From Trichoplusia ni (taxonomy: Eukaryota > Arthropoda > Insecta > Lepidoptera > Noctuidae): 64,000 bases of DNA. This document shows, piece after piece, positions 49,461 to 61,430 of this stretch. The position numbers and the translations under genes are program-made. The stretch covers positions 3,844,001 to 3,908,000 of the forward strand of contig NC_039478.1 of the NCBI RefSeq assembly GCF_003590095.1. Direction: 5' to 3'. A model generated the notes under the pieces. The model saw nothing but the letters and a program-made list of their open reading frames with translations. It did not search any database and was not told where the DNA came from. How positions within the stretch are numbered: position 1 is the first letter of the stretch; each line of letters starts with the position of its first letter.

Positions 49461-51060
49461 TTTTTTAATTCTGTATTATTACTTTGCCTCCTCACAAACC
49501 ACGATCGGTAGTTAATCTGTCATCAGCAAATTCATATTATGTTTATGGGTATAACTATTAAATCACCTGGTGAAACACTCCAAGCCCTACGCGGCGACCG
49601 AACGTAAGCGTCACCCGCCGTACGTCAGTCAGTTGAATGTGTCAGCAGGGACTGCACGTCGCTGAGTGCAAAATATTCAAAACCAACGTATTGCAGGGGT
49701 AAACGCAACAAAACTCACTTACATTATGTTCAATATATTATAATACACCGATTTTAAGTCATATCATAACTATTTTATGTCATAAATCCTGAAATATTTA
49801 CAAATTCCTATCCTGAAGTCTAAAAACGTGGTTTTCTACTCGTCGGTCTAAGACTAAAGAGCCAATCAGTTGCTAGCAAAAATGAACCTAAGTCTGAATA
49901 GTCTTAGGGTTCACTATAGTAATAATAATTGAACTGTACTTGCAACGGTACTATCAGATTTGAACCTCTTCTTGCGTTATGGGTTCCTAGTACTAGTTTT
50001 CGGCATTCTACTGAATTTCGATCTACTCAAAAGGCCACGTGGTCATGGATTGTTTACCATTTTACGGACTTTTTCCTTAAAATATTTACAAAAGTAATGT
50101 TAATTGCATGATGGAGTGATTAAAACGTCTTTTATTTGCTCAGGCCCCATTGTTTTTTTTTTTGCCAAATCATTAGAAATAAAGGACGAGTAGGAAACGA
50201 TAACTTTGTCATAAAAACATGCTTTGATAAGCTTCGTACCATTTCCTTCACAAGCATCAAGTCTTTTTACTTTCTTGTTCTGTTAGTGACAGAATATAGG
50301 CTTATCGATTGGAACTCGACGCGTTTATGTTGGTGACAATAATCAATATCGTTGCATGTCTATACAGCAGAAAGTGAAAGGAATTCAAAAGCTTGTAACC
50401 TCTTCATATCCTCTTCTGCCCTTGTACTTGCTTACCTGTTGCGTAATATATGTTCTTTTCTGCGGTTACTACTTTGCAAATGAGAGATGAATGAATATCC
50501 AGGATAGGATATCAGAGTGCAAGACACTAAATTATAAATAAAAAATATCTTGTTCGATCTCTAGTAATGCATGCATTCCTTACTATATCAAATGATATTG
50601 CTCATTTGATATAGTAAGGAATGCATTTCATGTATGTAAAAAACGTTACTAAACCTAATAGAAAAAAACTAAATTTTGAATGTAGGTACTTCAGCTACTT
50701 TAGTTTTTTTTAATAACTAGCCATAAATCAGAAATCGTTACGTCTGTAACGATAAAATAGCACTTTATGAAGGCTGGAGGGTGAAACGGGCTTAGGAACT
50801 AGATTTAGGTCAACGCAGTCACTCACAAAGCCGGCTTTATTTGATTCATAAATAACTGTGTTGAAACATCCGTGTCACTCTAAAAACTGGCCCATACTTG
50901 TGACCGTCACGGTTCAAGTTTATGTTATTATTTTCATTTTTTATGTCATTAATCATAAGAATTTTGCGAAAACCTTTCACTTATACCCAATTAATGATCC
51001 ATACTTTGGAAAAGCCAATGATAGAACAGTTAAAGTGTTACAATTTTGCACACAAAAGGA
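49461..51060. repeat. Q module with new palindrome
   Basis: Near copy of 13111-14690, altered at 50565-50630 by an inverted duplication. Confidence 0.55.
50571..50626. repeat. Perfect 25-bp inverted repeat, 6-bp loop
   Basis: Arms 50571-50595 and 50602-50626 (ATGCATTCCTTACTATATCA... and its exact complement) around TATTGC. Sibling Q copies have only the right arm, so the left arm was created here, probably by template switching. Confidence 0.9.
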
Positions 51061-51678
51061 CTAGACTTTAAAGCTTTGACGTTTGACTATATTTACCAAA
51101 CCAGCATGTAGCGGTTCTTGTGCTCTTGATAAAATATAGTTAACTCCTTGCACTTCTCGGTCTCTAGTATTAAACTCGAGGATTGCTTCGGGATCCGACG
51201 CCCGTCCACATGCTGCCGGCTTGACGCATAGTCAAAGAGCGCGCCGTGAAGAAAATTTATCGTCAATCGGTTCATATGAGTAGCCGTTTGTTCCAGGGGT
51301 ACGAATAGAGAGTGTAGTTACATAATAGAAGTTCGTGTATGGCAATTTGCTAATTTACATTTTAAGTCAAGCCCCGCGTTGGGCGCCAATAACTTAAATT
51401 TGGCTACTCTCTTTGGTCGATCCTTTTAACGATAAATTAATAATGGCTAGAAAGATGACCACAATGAAAAATTACACGCCAATCATTACTTCTTTCTTTG
51501 TTTCGTAGGTCTGAATATTTATAAAAAATATGTCACATAAGTAGTTTACAAACAGAGAATGTGTAATGATATCTTAAATAAATGCTCTCATAACTAATGA
51601 AGCCCTAATCACTAGCTCCTATTAATACTTAGCAACTATTTCAGGCTTCCGAACGGCTTGCTAGCATATTATCATATG
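51061..51678 (-). repeat. P-PBS-R unit, subtype B
   Basis: Near copy of 14691-15304. Confidence 0.55.
51371..51388 (-). other. PBS-like site, type B
   Basis: GCCCCGCGTTGGGCGCCA, followed by ATAAC instead of AAAAC. Confidence 0.65.
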
Positions 51679-51929
51679 CTAGTTGTTGCCCGCGACTTCG
51701 TCCCCGTGGTTAGAAGATAAAAGTTAATATTTCTACCTACCCTGTTTTTTTCACATTTTTCATTATGTATTCGCCCCTTTTAGTCGCAGCGTTAAAGTTT
51801 ATAGCCTAAAGGCTTCCTCGATAAATGGTCTATTCAACACAAAAAGATTTTTTCAACTTGGACCAGTTGTTCCTGAGATTAGCGCGTTAAACAAACAATC
51901 AACTCTTCAGCTTTAAATATTAGTATAGA
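51679..51929 (-). mobile_element. H Helitron (251 bp)
   Basis: CTAGTTGTTGCCCGCGACTT start; same site as 6261 and 15305. Confidence 0.8.
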
Positions 51930-52746
51930 TATCAAATCATTATTGAGTACATTTATTAGTTCAACTAAGGAAATACGAGGAATGCTTTGCAAGCTAGACT
52001 GAGCGCTACACTGATACAAATTAAAATTGTCGTAGTGATGTCGTGTTTGGTATCAAAATAAAGGTCTTGATCTGAAATAGTCAAATGTAACGAAAGAAAT
52101 TAGAATAATAAGAAGGAGGAGGAATTACTTCCATGAAAATCGCGCGCAGTAGGCGACGCGACGTCCGTGTAATATTGATCGTACTCACGTTCGGTTTTAA
52201 GAGAGCAAACTGCGCGCATCCAATATGTTTTCCGTTACAAATTCTTAAACATTGATATTATATTCAAATTATTCATTTCGAGACCTTCATTTTGATACCA
52301 AACATGACTATGATATCACAACATATAATTCGTTTCAAAGTATATAATTTATTTTATTCCGCTTCTTTGCTTTAAGGCAGTTATCACAGTTGTGGTTAAT
52401 AAAAAAAAGAATGAAAAAAAGTAATGACACGAATGCATTAATATAAAAATGTACTCTTTCGTCGGCGAAAAGCCGACCAAATCCATGGCTACATGTGACC
52501 CTGGTACTGATGCGATGCACTCTCGGGCTGGGTGCCAGATAAGTTCAGTCGAGTTGATAATATCCGACTGATGTGGGCTAGGCCACGCCTCATGTTTTAA
52601 TTATAATGTAGGGTTCCATTCTATTTGACTTACCCAGATCAATACATTATTTTAATACCAAATACTTTTCCCTTGAACCCTTGCTAATGAAAAGCTTTGT
52701 GTAACTTGCAAAACGTTATTCGTGTTGGCTCAAGGATTTTAAAAAA
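51930..52746. repeat. b hybrid and c
   Basis: Foldback 52040-52308 joins a b1 left half (GGAGGAGGAATTACTTCC) to a b2 right half, so its arms come from different units. c (52401-52740) has the best hairpin, GTCGGCGAAAAGCCGAC. Confidence 0.6.
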
Positions 52747-53825
52747 TCTTATATCTATCTATCTATCTTCTATCTATATACATAAAACTCAAAGGTGACT
52801 GACTGACATAGTGATGCAACAACGCACAGCCGAAACCACTGGACGGATCGGACTCAAATTTGGCATTCAGGTAGATGTTATGTTGTAGGCATCCGCTAAG
52901 AAAGGATTTTGATAAATTTCACCCCCAAGGAATTAAAATAGGGGATGAAAGTTTGTATGAAACTTTGTCAAAGTTAATCTTATAAATGTACAGTTTGTGA
53001 GTGTGTATGGATGTATGTTGGTTGTAATTCTTTTAAGCAAAAACGGCTAAACTTATTTGGTTGAAATTTGGTATGTAGAGAGGTGATACCCTGAATTAAC
53101 ACATAAGTAGGTATGTTCCGTTTTATACCGGTCAAAATTGACGAAACCGTATAAGTAACAATATTTGTTGAAAAAAAACGTTGTTTGGGAGGTAACGAAA
53201 ACGCTGCCTAAACCCTTTAAGATATAAGAAAATAATGTATCGTGTAATTGTATATTTTACGGAAAAGTTACCATATTATGTCTTTCTCTTAAGGATAACA
53301 TTCTCAATCCATTTGAATACTTTAACAAGTGGGCAATTATAAAGCTAAATTGCAAAGCTATTGCATAAATACAGTATCAATCAATGTGATTTTATACTTG
53401 TCGATCCAATGGACACGGACTACCATCTTATTTTGGATTCAATGCTATGGTCATTTTAAAGTTCAATTTGATTTGTACGGGGTTTTACTCTCGAACCTCC
53501 TTGAAACTTATGAGCTCCTGGTATTGTCCTGCTGTTTGCGGGTACTGCAGTGGTTCTGCAAGAAGGTAGGTACTACAGATATTTTTCATTTACAATTCGA
53601 CCTTTGCGAATAGTATGTTAATGAGAAAGTAACTCTGTCTGTCTGTCTGTCTGTTACGCTTTCACGTCTAAACCACTGAACTGATTTTAATGAAATTTGG
53701 TACAGAGATAGAGTTGACCTTGACAAAGAACATATGATAGTTTTTATCCCGGACTTTAGAAGAGTTCTCTTGGAAACGCGATACAACCGACCTCGACGCG
53801 GGCGAAGCCGCGGGCAAAAAGCTAG
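52747..53825 (+). mobile_element. Lep1-like Helitron, apparently full length (1.08 kb)
   Basis: Starts A|TCTTATATCTATC, ends AAAAAGCTAG|T. 5' part has CATAAAACTCAAAGGTGACT and CACTGGACGGATCGGACTC, repeats typical of lepidopteran Helitrons; 3' part has (CTGT)n at 53637-53653 and the GCGGGCGAAGCCGCGGGC hairpin. It splits c from d compared with 1540. Non-autonomous: no Rep/helicase frame. Confidence 0.75.
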
Positions 53826-54155
53826 TAATATTATATGACGCAAAAGACTGTCTCATGACAAACAGATTGTTCCATTGTGACATTTACTGATGGAGTATCT
53901 TGGAATATTTAAATCTAAACATACATTGGCTCATATTAAAACACCCCACAGGCCGCCACCCGCCGTGACCTGTATGAAAGGCTAAATGGCTTTAAGGAAG
54001 AAGATATTACCTTTAATCGGGTATTTTCTTCATAAGAACGACATTTTGGAAACCAAGAAAATAAATTAAATTTTGCTCAAGTTGCATACCTAAAAGTTTA
54101 AAAAGAGCCTGGAAAACAGGCTTTTCGGAAAAAATCTTTTGATTTTACAAAGTAA
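53826..54155. repeat. d block
   Basis: Same as 1541-1853 with GACAAACAGATTGTTCC retained, as at 41940 (deleted at 1578). Confidence 0.6.
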
Positions 54156-54350
54156 CTAACTGTTGCCCGCGACTCCGTCCGCGAGGTTAGAAGACTTCAT
54201 TTAAAATTTATGTCTTCTATATCTATCTACCCTGTTTTTTCCACATTTATCATTGTATCTTCGCTCGTATTAGTCGCAGCGTGAGATTAGCCTGAGATTA
54301 GCGCGTTCAAACAAAAAAACAAACTCTTCAGCTTTATACATTAGTATAGA
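54156..54350 (-). mobile_element. H Helitron, internally deleted
   Basis: End reads CTAACTGTTGCCCGCGACTC (CTAA still fits CTRR). The middle is shortened at GCAGCGTGAGATTAGCC. Confidence 0.65.
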
Positions 54351-55390
54351 GTATAGATTTGCTTGTATTTTTTGCAGGTTACGGTGATAACACGCTAACG
54401 ATGTATATATGAGATGAACTCCTCTCTCAATGTCACGTTATCTCTTCATGCCTATGCAGTCCTTGTTTCAAAGCATTTTCGGTGCATGTGCAAGCCTGCG
54501 CCTCGTGTTATCGAGGTTGTTGCACGCAAGCAAACAAAACATGTAAAAACTATTCACCATGACCTTGTAGCCAATATCCTGCTAGCTTCCAACGAAAATA
54601 TAGTTTAAATACGATTATATTTAACTATTATTTTGCAAACTTAAGGTACTATAAAAATATAAAAAACACAACTATTTCATTAAACATCAAATCAAAATAA
54701 TCACCATTACCTACTTAAATATTCTTTCTTCATTTAACTTCTTTCAAATACGAGTGACAATGTTAAAGAAAATTTATGTTAGACAACAAGTTACATAATC
54801 ATTAAAATAGTCAGTGTGTTGTCGTGTTTGGTGTCAAAATGAAGATCGTGATTTCAGACAGCGAAACGTAACTGTTGGATATCCACATAATTACCCAAAC
54901 TTCAAGCGACTTACATGATACGGATATCAACTGTTGTTCGATTCAACGGGCCTAGCAGCCGAATGACGATAATACGTTATGTGAAGCCCTAGGCCCTTGC
55001 TCTGGTTCTCGCGGCGCCTCACTCAAAGTCCCGTTAGTGGAGCGTGGCGCGGCGGTGACAGTGCACGCCGTTGCTGCTCTCTTGTATGCGTCCCTATGAA
55101 AATATTGTTGCGTTTGTTGCCTTAACCAACGATTTATATTTTTGGTCTAAAATAACGCTCACTTTGGAATACGTTTTTACATAATGATATAAAGCTTTAT
55201 CAAAATAATTATAAGCGTTACTAGTATTTATCTTTGTACTAAGTTGTCCTTAACATCGTTTAATTACAGGAAATATCTTAGGAGACATCAGTTTTGTAAC
55301 GTCAATCCGTACCAAAATACTTCATATTACATAAACTACTGTATCTCTATCGATGTTTGACGTAACATATATATTTATTAGTTGCTTAAA
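54351..55390. repeat. M-e-f block
   Basis: M (54400-54650), e (to about 55125) with GC-rich core 54945-55080, f (to 55390). The only place where M-e-f is complete, so it may show the ancestral order. Confidence 0.55.
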
Positions 55391-55408
55391 GCCCCACGTT
55401 GTGCGCCA
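55391..55408 (-). other. PBS-like site, type C
   Basis: GCCCCACGTTGTGCGCCA. Confidence 0.6.
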
Positions 55409-56524
55409 AAACACATTTTTTTTCAATTTTAATTGCGATGTATAAAAAAAATGCAGAAAATATATTTATTTACTAGGGCTTTTTAAAAACTTGACGTATG
55501 AAATGAATTGAAAGATAGAAACTATTTTATAAATGTCTGGTTTTATATGGACCTCGCACTAAACGCATAATTTGTCTGCATCTCTTGAGAATCGCGTATA
55601 GGATTTAATTCAAGGCGCTCTTTGCCTATACAGCGAGCTGGCGGCGGTGACCGGGCTTCGGATCTCGTCACAATTTCGATTTGCAATACTAGGGAAGCAG
55701 AAGCGAAAGAGAGTTACATGCATTATCAACAACAGCGTTAATACCACTTCATGCCGTATCTGAAACGTATAACCTAAGCCTTCCAATATAAGGTCTCGTT
55801 TTGCATGCAAACTTTCAGAACTTTATCCGTTTGATCACTAGCTTCATTCAACATTTGCATCAATGAATTGGCGTCTATGAAGGTTTTTCCCAAATTTCTC
55901 GTGATTAATGACATAAAACCTTGAAACGGTAACACAAAAACACATCATAATTTCACCATCCTTGAGTATGATCCATTTTCCATGAAGATACGGCAGTATC
56001 AACAGTGTTATTATGAATCAAACAAAGCCGGCTTCACAGGAGGCGTGGCCGAGGTTCACACAGTTTTTGGACTTGTTTCGCGCTCTCAACTTCGTCAAAA
56101 TAGAACAAGTATTTGTGTACCTGAAAAATGAGGTAAATAAATTTAATATTTGTTGATTTGTAAGATCGTCATAGGATATCAGGTCGGAAATCACATTTTC
56201 GAATGTAATTAAATTGAGATCATTTTTATTTCGCACCTAAATAAATTAATGAAAATATATGCAGAGCTTTTTCAAGAAGAAAGGAGTATTTGCGTCGAAC
56301 ATAATAATATCAACTGACTTTGATACACTTGAATGACAGTGTAGTGACCTAAGCATCCGGTGGGAGAACTACGTCACCACGGTGCGTGAGCGAGACCGCA
56401 CTAGTGCGGCGTCGCGCTCACGCTCGAGTGGCAACTACTGTCTCAGCAGTTGGTTGTCATTCGGGAAAAATAACAGTAATGGCATCTTAGCCAGCAACCG
56501 CCGAGTTTTTCCTGCTATGGTTTT
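55409..56524. repeat. N module truncated at its end
   Basis: Third copy of the 7659 type; palindrome 56384-56423. Ends at GCTATGGTTTTG, where about 206 bp are deleted. Confidence 0.6.
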
Positions 56525-56600
56525 GGTATGGATTCGGCAGCCTGTAATGTTATTATTCAATATAAATACTATTATTAATACTTATATAATACACTCACAA
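56525..56600. other. Remnant of the exon-like insert region
   Basis: GTATGGATTCGGCAGCCTG onward matches 8985-9060. The exon-like part itself (8777-8984 equivalent) is gone. Confidence 0.5.
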
Positions 56601-57460
56601 AAGTAGACTTCAAAGCTTTGACGTTTTGGTTATACATTACCAAACCTGCATATGTAGTGGTACTTGTGCTTTTGATAAAATACAGTTAACTCCATGCACT
56701 TCTCGGTCCCTAGTATTAAATTCGAGGATTGCTTCGGGATCCGACGCCCGTCCACATGCTGCCAGCTTGACGCATAGTCAAAGAGCGCTCCGTATGGAAA
56801 ATTTATCGTGAAGTGGTCCATATGAGTAGCTGTTTATTCCATAGAATTTATTGTGATACAGTTAAAAAGTGTAGAGGAGTATAAAGTAATAGAGTCATGT
56901 ATAGAAATTGTTAATAGATAATTTAGTCATGCCCCGCGTTGGGTGTCAAATCAACTAAAATTCAGCTGAACAGAAGGTGTTGCATTATTTTTGAAGTTTT
57001 GGTCACTTTTTTTTTAATAAATGAATAGTGCCGCAAGAAATGGAATAAAAAATAAATGTCTATTTCTATACTTATTTCGTAGGACAAAATATAAGAAAAA
57101 TATCACATAGCTTAAATAAGAATGTTCAATAGCTGTTAATAGTCACTAGCTACTATTAGTAGCAACTATTTCAGGCTTCCGGAAAGCTTGCTAGCTGTGT
57201 ACGGGTACTGTGAACACGTTAACGATGTATGTGTGAGATGCACTCCTCTCTCAATGTCACGTCAACTCTTCATGCCTATGCACTCCTTGTTTCAAAGCAT
57301 TTTTCACGCAAGTGCAAGCCATCTCCTCGTGCTATCAGGTTATAAAATCGAAGTAAAATCGTAAAAAATATACTCACTTTGGCGTTTTAGCCAATATTCT
57401 GTAAGTTTCTAACAAAATATAGTTTAAACATTTAACTTTAAGGTTGAAAACTTACGGTGG
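56601..57460 (-). repeat. P-PBS-R-M unit
   Basis: P frame (63 codons, MDHFTINFPYGALFDYASSW) is the most diverged of the P family. M is of the 33590 type. Confidence 0.5.
56931..56948 (-). other. PBS-like site, degenerate
   Basis: GCCCCGCGTTGGGTGTCA. Confidence 0.45.
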
Positions 57461-57789
57461 CACCTGAGTATTAAAAGAAAAAACACAATTATTTAATTAA
57501 ACATCAAATCAAAATAATCACCATTATCTACTGAAATATTCTTCATTTTACTTCTTATAAATACGAGCGGCGGTTTATGCTTAAGACAATTTATGTTAGA
57601 CAAAAAGTTACATTGAAACTCATTAAAATAGTCAGTGTCTTGTCGTGTTTGATGTCAAAATGTAGGTCGTGGTTTATGACAGCGGAACGTAACTGTTTGA
57701 TATCCACATAATTAATCAAAGTTCAAGCGACTTACATGATACGGATAATAACCGTTGTTCGATTCAACGGGCCTAGCAGCCGAAGAAGA
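57461..57789. repeat. e module, interrupted
   Basis: Near copy of 33831-34156. Confidence 0.55.
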
Positions 57790-57860
57790 TCTTGATGGAG
57801 GGGTTTATGTCCAGAAGTGGACGAATATAGGCCAATGATGATGATTATTATGATTATTAT
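57790..57860 (+). mobile_element. LINE 3' tail with (GAT)n
   Basis: Same insertion as 34157-34220, with CCAATGATGATG for CCGATGATGATG. Confidence 0.55.
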
Positions 57861-59029
57861 GTGACTAGCAATAAAATTCACAAGTCATTGTCATAAAAAT
57901 AAAATCCACTACAAAAATATCGTGACTCGGGAATATAATATATTAGAAGAGAAGATATAATTCGTGGTGGATGGCTATATCTACTTTTTGGAATTCATTT
58001 GGTGACATCTGAACTCGTGGGTATGCCTGGTTTATGAATAAAAACAACGACAGTAAATTATGAAATTATGGACACTGGATTAATGGTAGGAAGTAATAGT
58101 AATGATTAATGCAGAAAGGGTGAGGTGTGCCGCTTGTGAGATGGATCTTCTTGTGATTATTTTATCGTTTGGGTTACCCATGCCATGACTATTAAAGATA
58201 ATGTTCTCATAAACTATTTGTTTTTACTCTGACTTTAAATTTATGTAAATCTGAAATAGGGTTTTCACAATTCATGGGAAACTATTAGCCATTTATAACA
58301 AATATTTTATTTTATCTGTTATCCGCAAATTCATATTATGTTTATGGGTATATATATTCAATCACCTGATGAAACACTCCAAGCCTTGCGCGGCGACCGC
58401 ACGTGAGCGTCGCCTGCCGTACGTCAGTCAGTTGAATGTGTCAGCAGGGACTGCACGTCGCTGAGTGCAAAATGTTTCAACCCAACGTATTGCAAGGGTG
58501 TTCGCACCAAAAATCACTTACATTATGTTCGATATAGTGTAATACACCGATTTTAAGTCATATCATAACTATTTTATGTCATAAATCCTGAAATATTTAC
58601 AAATTCCTATACTGAAGTCTAAAAACGTGGTTTTCTACTCGTCGGGCTAGGACTAAAGAGCCAAACAGTTGCTAGCAAAAATGAACCTTAGTCTTAATAG
58701 TCTTAGCGTTTACTATAGTAAAATGATTGAACTGTACTTGCAACGGTACTATCATATTTGAACCTCTTCTTGCGTTATGGGTTCCTAGTACTAGATTTCG
58801 GCGTTTCTCTGAATTTCGATCTATTCAAAAGGCCACGTGGACACTCTTATTGTTGACCTTTTGACGGACTTCCTCCTTAAAATATTTACAAAAGTAATGT
58901 AAATTGCATGATGGAGTGATTAAAACGTCTTTTATTTTTTGCAAAATCATTAGAAATAAAGGACGAGTAGGAAACGATAAGTTTGTCATAAAAACATGAT
59001 TTGCTTAGCTTCGTATCATTTCTTTCAAA
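57861..59029. repeat. AT-rich stretch and Q module
   Basis: Near copy of 34221-35424. Part of TTGCTCAGGCCCCATTGC is deleted at 58935. Confidence 0.5.
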
Positions 59030-60024
59030 TACAAATTAAAATTGTCGTAGTGATGTCGTGTTTGGTATCAAAATAAAGGTCTTGATCTGAAATAGTCAAA
59101 TATAATTAAATAAATTGGAATAATAAGAAGGAGGAGGAATTACTTCCATGAAAATTGCGCGTAGTAGGCGCCGCGACGTCCGTGTAATATCGATCGTACT
59201 CACGGGCGGTTCTTTCGGAGCAAACAGCGCGCATCGAGTACATTTTTTGTAATTAACTCTCGAAAAATGTTTTCAATATTCAAATCAAGGCGTTCATTTT
59301 GATACCCCACATGGCTATTATGTCTCACCGTCTTCCAATCTCTTATAACTAAAAATACAATTGATTCGTCCATTCTGTGTTCATAGATATTTTTACTGAT
59401 TTTACACTCACATTTATTTTAAGCAATTGTCAAGAAAATTCTATCAAAGAGGATTAATTGGCAAATATCGTTCTATACTTACTAAAATATTTACATGTAT
59501 AATATCAAATCATTGTAGAGAAGTTACATTTATTTGCTTATTTTTTTAAATATGAGGAACGCTTTGCAAGTTGGACAGAGCGCTACACTGTTACATATTA
59601 AAATTGTCGTAGTGTTGTCGTCTTTGGTATCAAAATAAAGGTCTTGATCTGAGACAGTCAAATGTTACTAAATCCATTAGTTATTATAAAAAGAAGGACG
59701 ATTTACTGCTATGAAAATCACGTGCTGTTGGCGCCGCGATGTCCGAATAATATCGATCGTACTCACGTTTTGTATTTAGAGAGCAAACTGCGCGCATCGA
59801 ATATGTTTTCCGTAATAAATTCTCAAACATTGTTATTATATTCAAATTATTCATTTCGAGACCTTCATTTTGATACCAAACATGACTTTGATATCACAAC
59901 ATATAATTCGTTTCAAAGTATATAATTTATTTTATTCCGCTTTTTTGCTTCAAGGCAGTTATCACAGTTGTGGTTAATAAAAAAAAAGAATAAAAAAAAG
60001 TAATGACACGAATGCATAAATATT
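59030..60024. repeat. b1-b2 foldback pair
   Basis: Foldbacks 59055-59315 (right arm ACCCCACATGGC, decayed) and 59617-59886. Confidence 0.6.
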
Positions 60025-60540
60025 GATATTTTTTATGTCATTAATCATAAGAATTTCCGAAAACCTTTCACGGATACCTTGAACTTGATAAAATATAGTT
60101 AACTCCCTGCACTTCTCGGTCCCTATTATTAAACTTGAGGATTGCTCGGGATCCGACGCCCGTTCATATGCAGCCAGCTAGACGCATAGTCAAAGAGCGC
60201 TCCGTATGGAAAATTTATGGCCAATCGGTCCCTGTGATTAGCTGTTTGTTCCATATAATTTATTGTGTTACATTAAGAAAGTGTAGAGGAGTAAAAATTG
60301 ATGTATAGAAATTGTTTATTGATAATTAAGTCATTGCTCGCGTTGGGCGCCAAAATATCTAAAATTCGGCTGAACCGAATACGTCCATTATGTTTGAAGT
60401 TTCGGTCACTCCCTTTTAAAACAAATGAACTATGGCGCAAATCGAAAGAATAAAAAAATATACGCCTATTTCAATAGTTATTTCGTAGGTCAAAATATAA
60501 TAAAAATATCACATACATAGTTTAAATGAAAATGTGCACT
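60025..60540 (-). repeat. P-PBS-R unit
   Basis: P with the one-base loss GAGGATTGCTCGGGATCC; R of type A with an extra ACATACATAG. Confidence 0.55.
60335..60352 (-). other. PBS-like site
   Basis: TGCTCGCGTTGGGCGCCA: the inner half has decayed, the CCA-proximal 13 bases are intact. Confidence 0.5.
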
Positions 60541-60759
60541 GAAATCTTGAATATGGACCTTGCACTAAGCGCATATTTTATTTGCTGATTCCTAATAATT
60601 ACGTATGGGATTGATTCAAGGCGCTCTTTGCCTTGCGCCCCTATGCAGCGAGCTGGCGGCGGTGTCCGGGCCTTGGATCTCGTCACAATTTCGATTTGCA
60701 ATACTAGGGAAGCAGAAGCGAAAGCAAGTTACATGCATTATCAATTCAGCTGTCAAATT
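60541..60759. repeat. N module, cut by a retroelement
   Basis: Inverted-P arm is present (GGCGCTCTTTGCCTTGCGCC, 60620) but the sequence leaves N after ACATGCATTATCAA; no GC palindrome. Confidence 0.55.
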
Positions 60760-61430
60760 GTCCTTGAGAGGTGTGTGTGTGATTTTTTCCTATTAATTAT
60801 ATGTCCTTAATACATGACCTGATTGTTTGCTAATATTGCGTCCAGTAGTTTTGATATATGAATTACGTGTTCCTCAAAACTTTTAGAAAAATTAAGATAT
60901 CATCTATGACATTTATTGCATAACCTAAGAGATTATATTTCTCAATATTCTTTGGAAAATAGCTGCAGCCATCTTTAAACCAAATGGAAGGCATGTCCAC
61001 TGAAAATGGCCTCCTTGCGTGACGAAAGATGTCTTCCGAATTCTCAATGGAATGGACCAAATTGCTGAATTTATGTCAAAAGTAGAAAAATATTCACAGT
61101 CAACAGTCAAAATTTTATAATAAACTCTTCAATCAACGGGAACGGCTGTGACTGTGGGACAACTACTTTAATTAGTTCTCGGAAATCGATGCACAGTCTT
61201 GATCTTTTCCCATGTTCTTTCTTGTACGCTAAGGTGACCGGAGCAGCAAAAGGGCTACATGATTCTTCAATTAGGTTTTTCTTCAATAGTTTCGATATTT
61301 GATTCTTAATTTTCTTTTTATCTTCAGACTTCCTTTGTACCAGTGGTCATTACAATCGGTTACATGGTTTTGGCGTGAAAGCAAGACGGATAGACAACAA
61401 GACCTTTTTGCATTTGTATTGTATTAAACG
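60760..61430 (-). pseudogene. Ty3/Gypsy reverse-transcriptase relic
   Basis: Minus strand, read from about 61340 down to 60860. Pieces in order: SPFAAPVTLAYKK, then RLCIDFREL (near 61175-61200), YFSTFDINSA (near 61065-61095), FVTQGGHFQW and LPFGLK (near 60975-61025), then, in another frame, VIDDILIF (near 60890-60910), the counterpart of the YxDD active-site box with Tyr replaced by Val. These are hallmarks of the Ty3/Gypsy reverse transcriptase. At least two frame breaks and stops make it dead. No LTR, gag, protease, RNase H or integrase is visible, so I cannot link it to the surrounding PBS-bearing modules. Confidence 0.8.
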
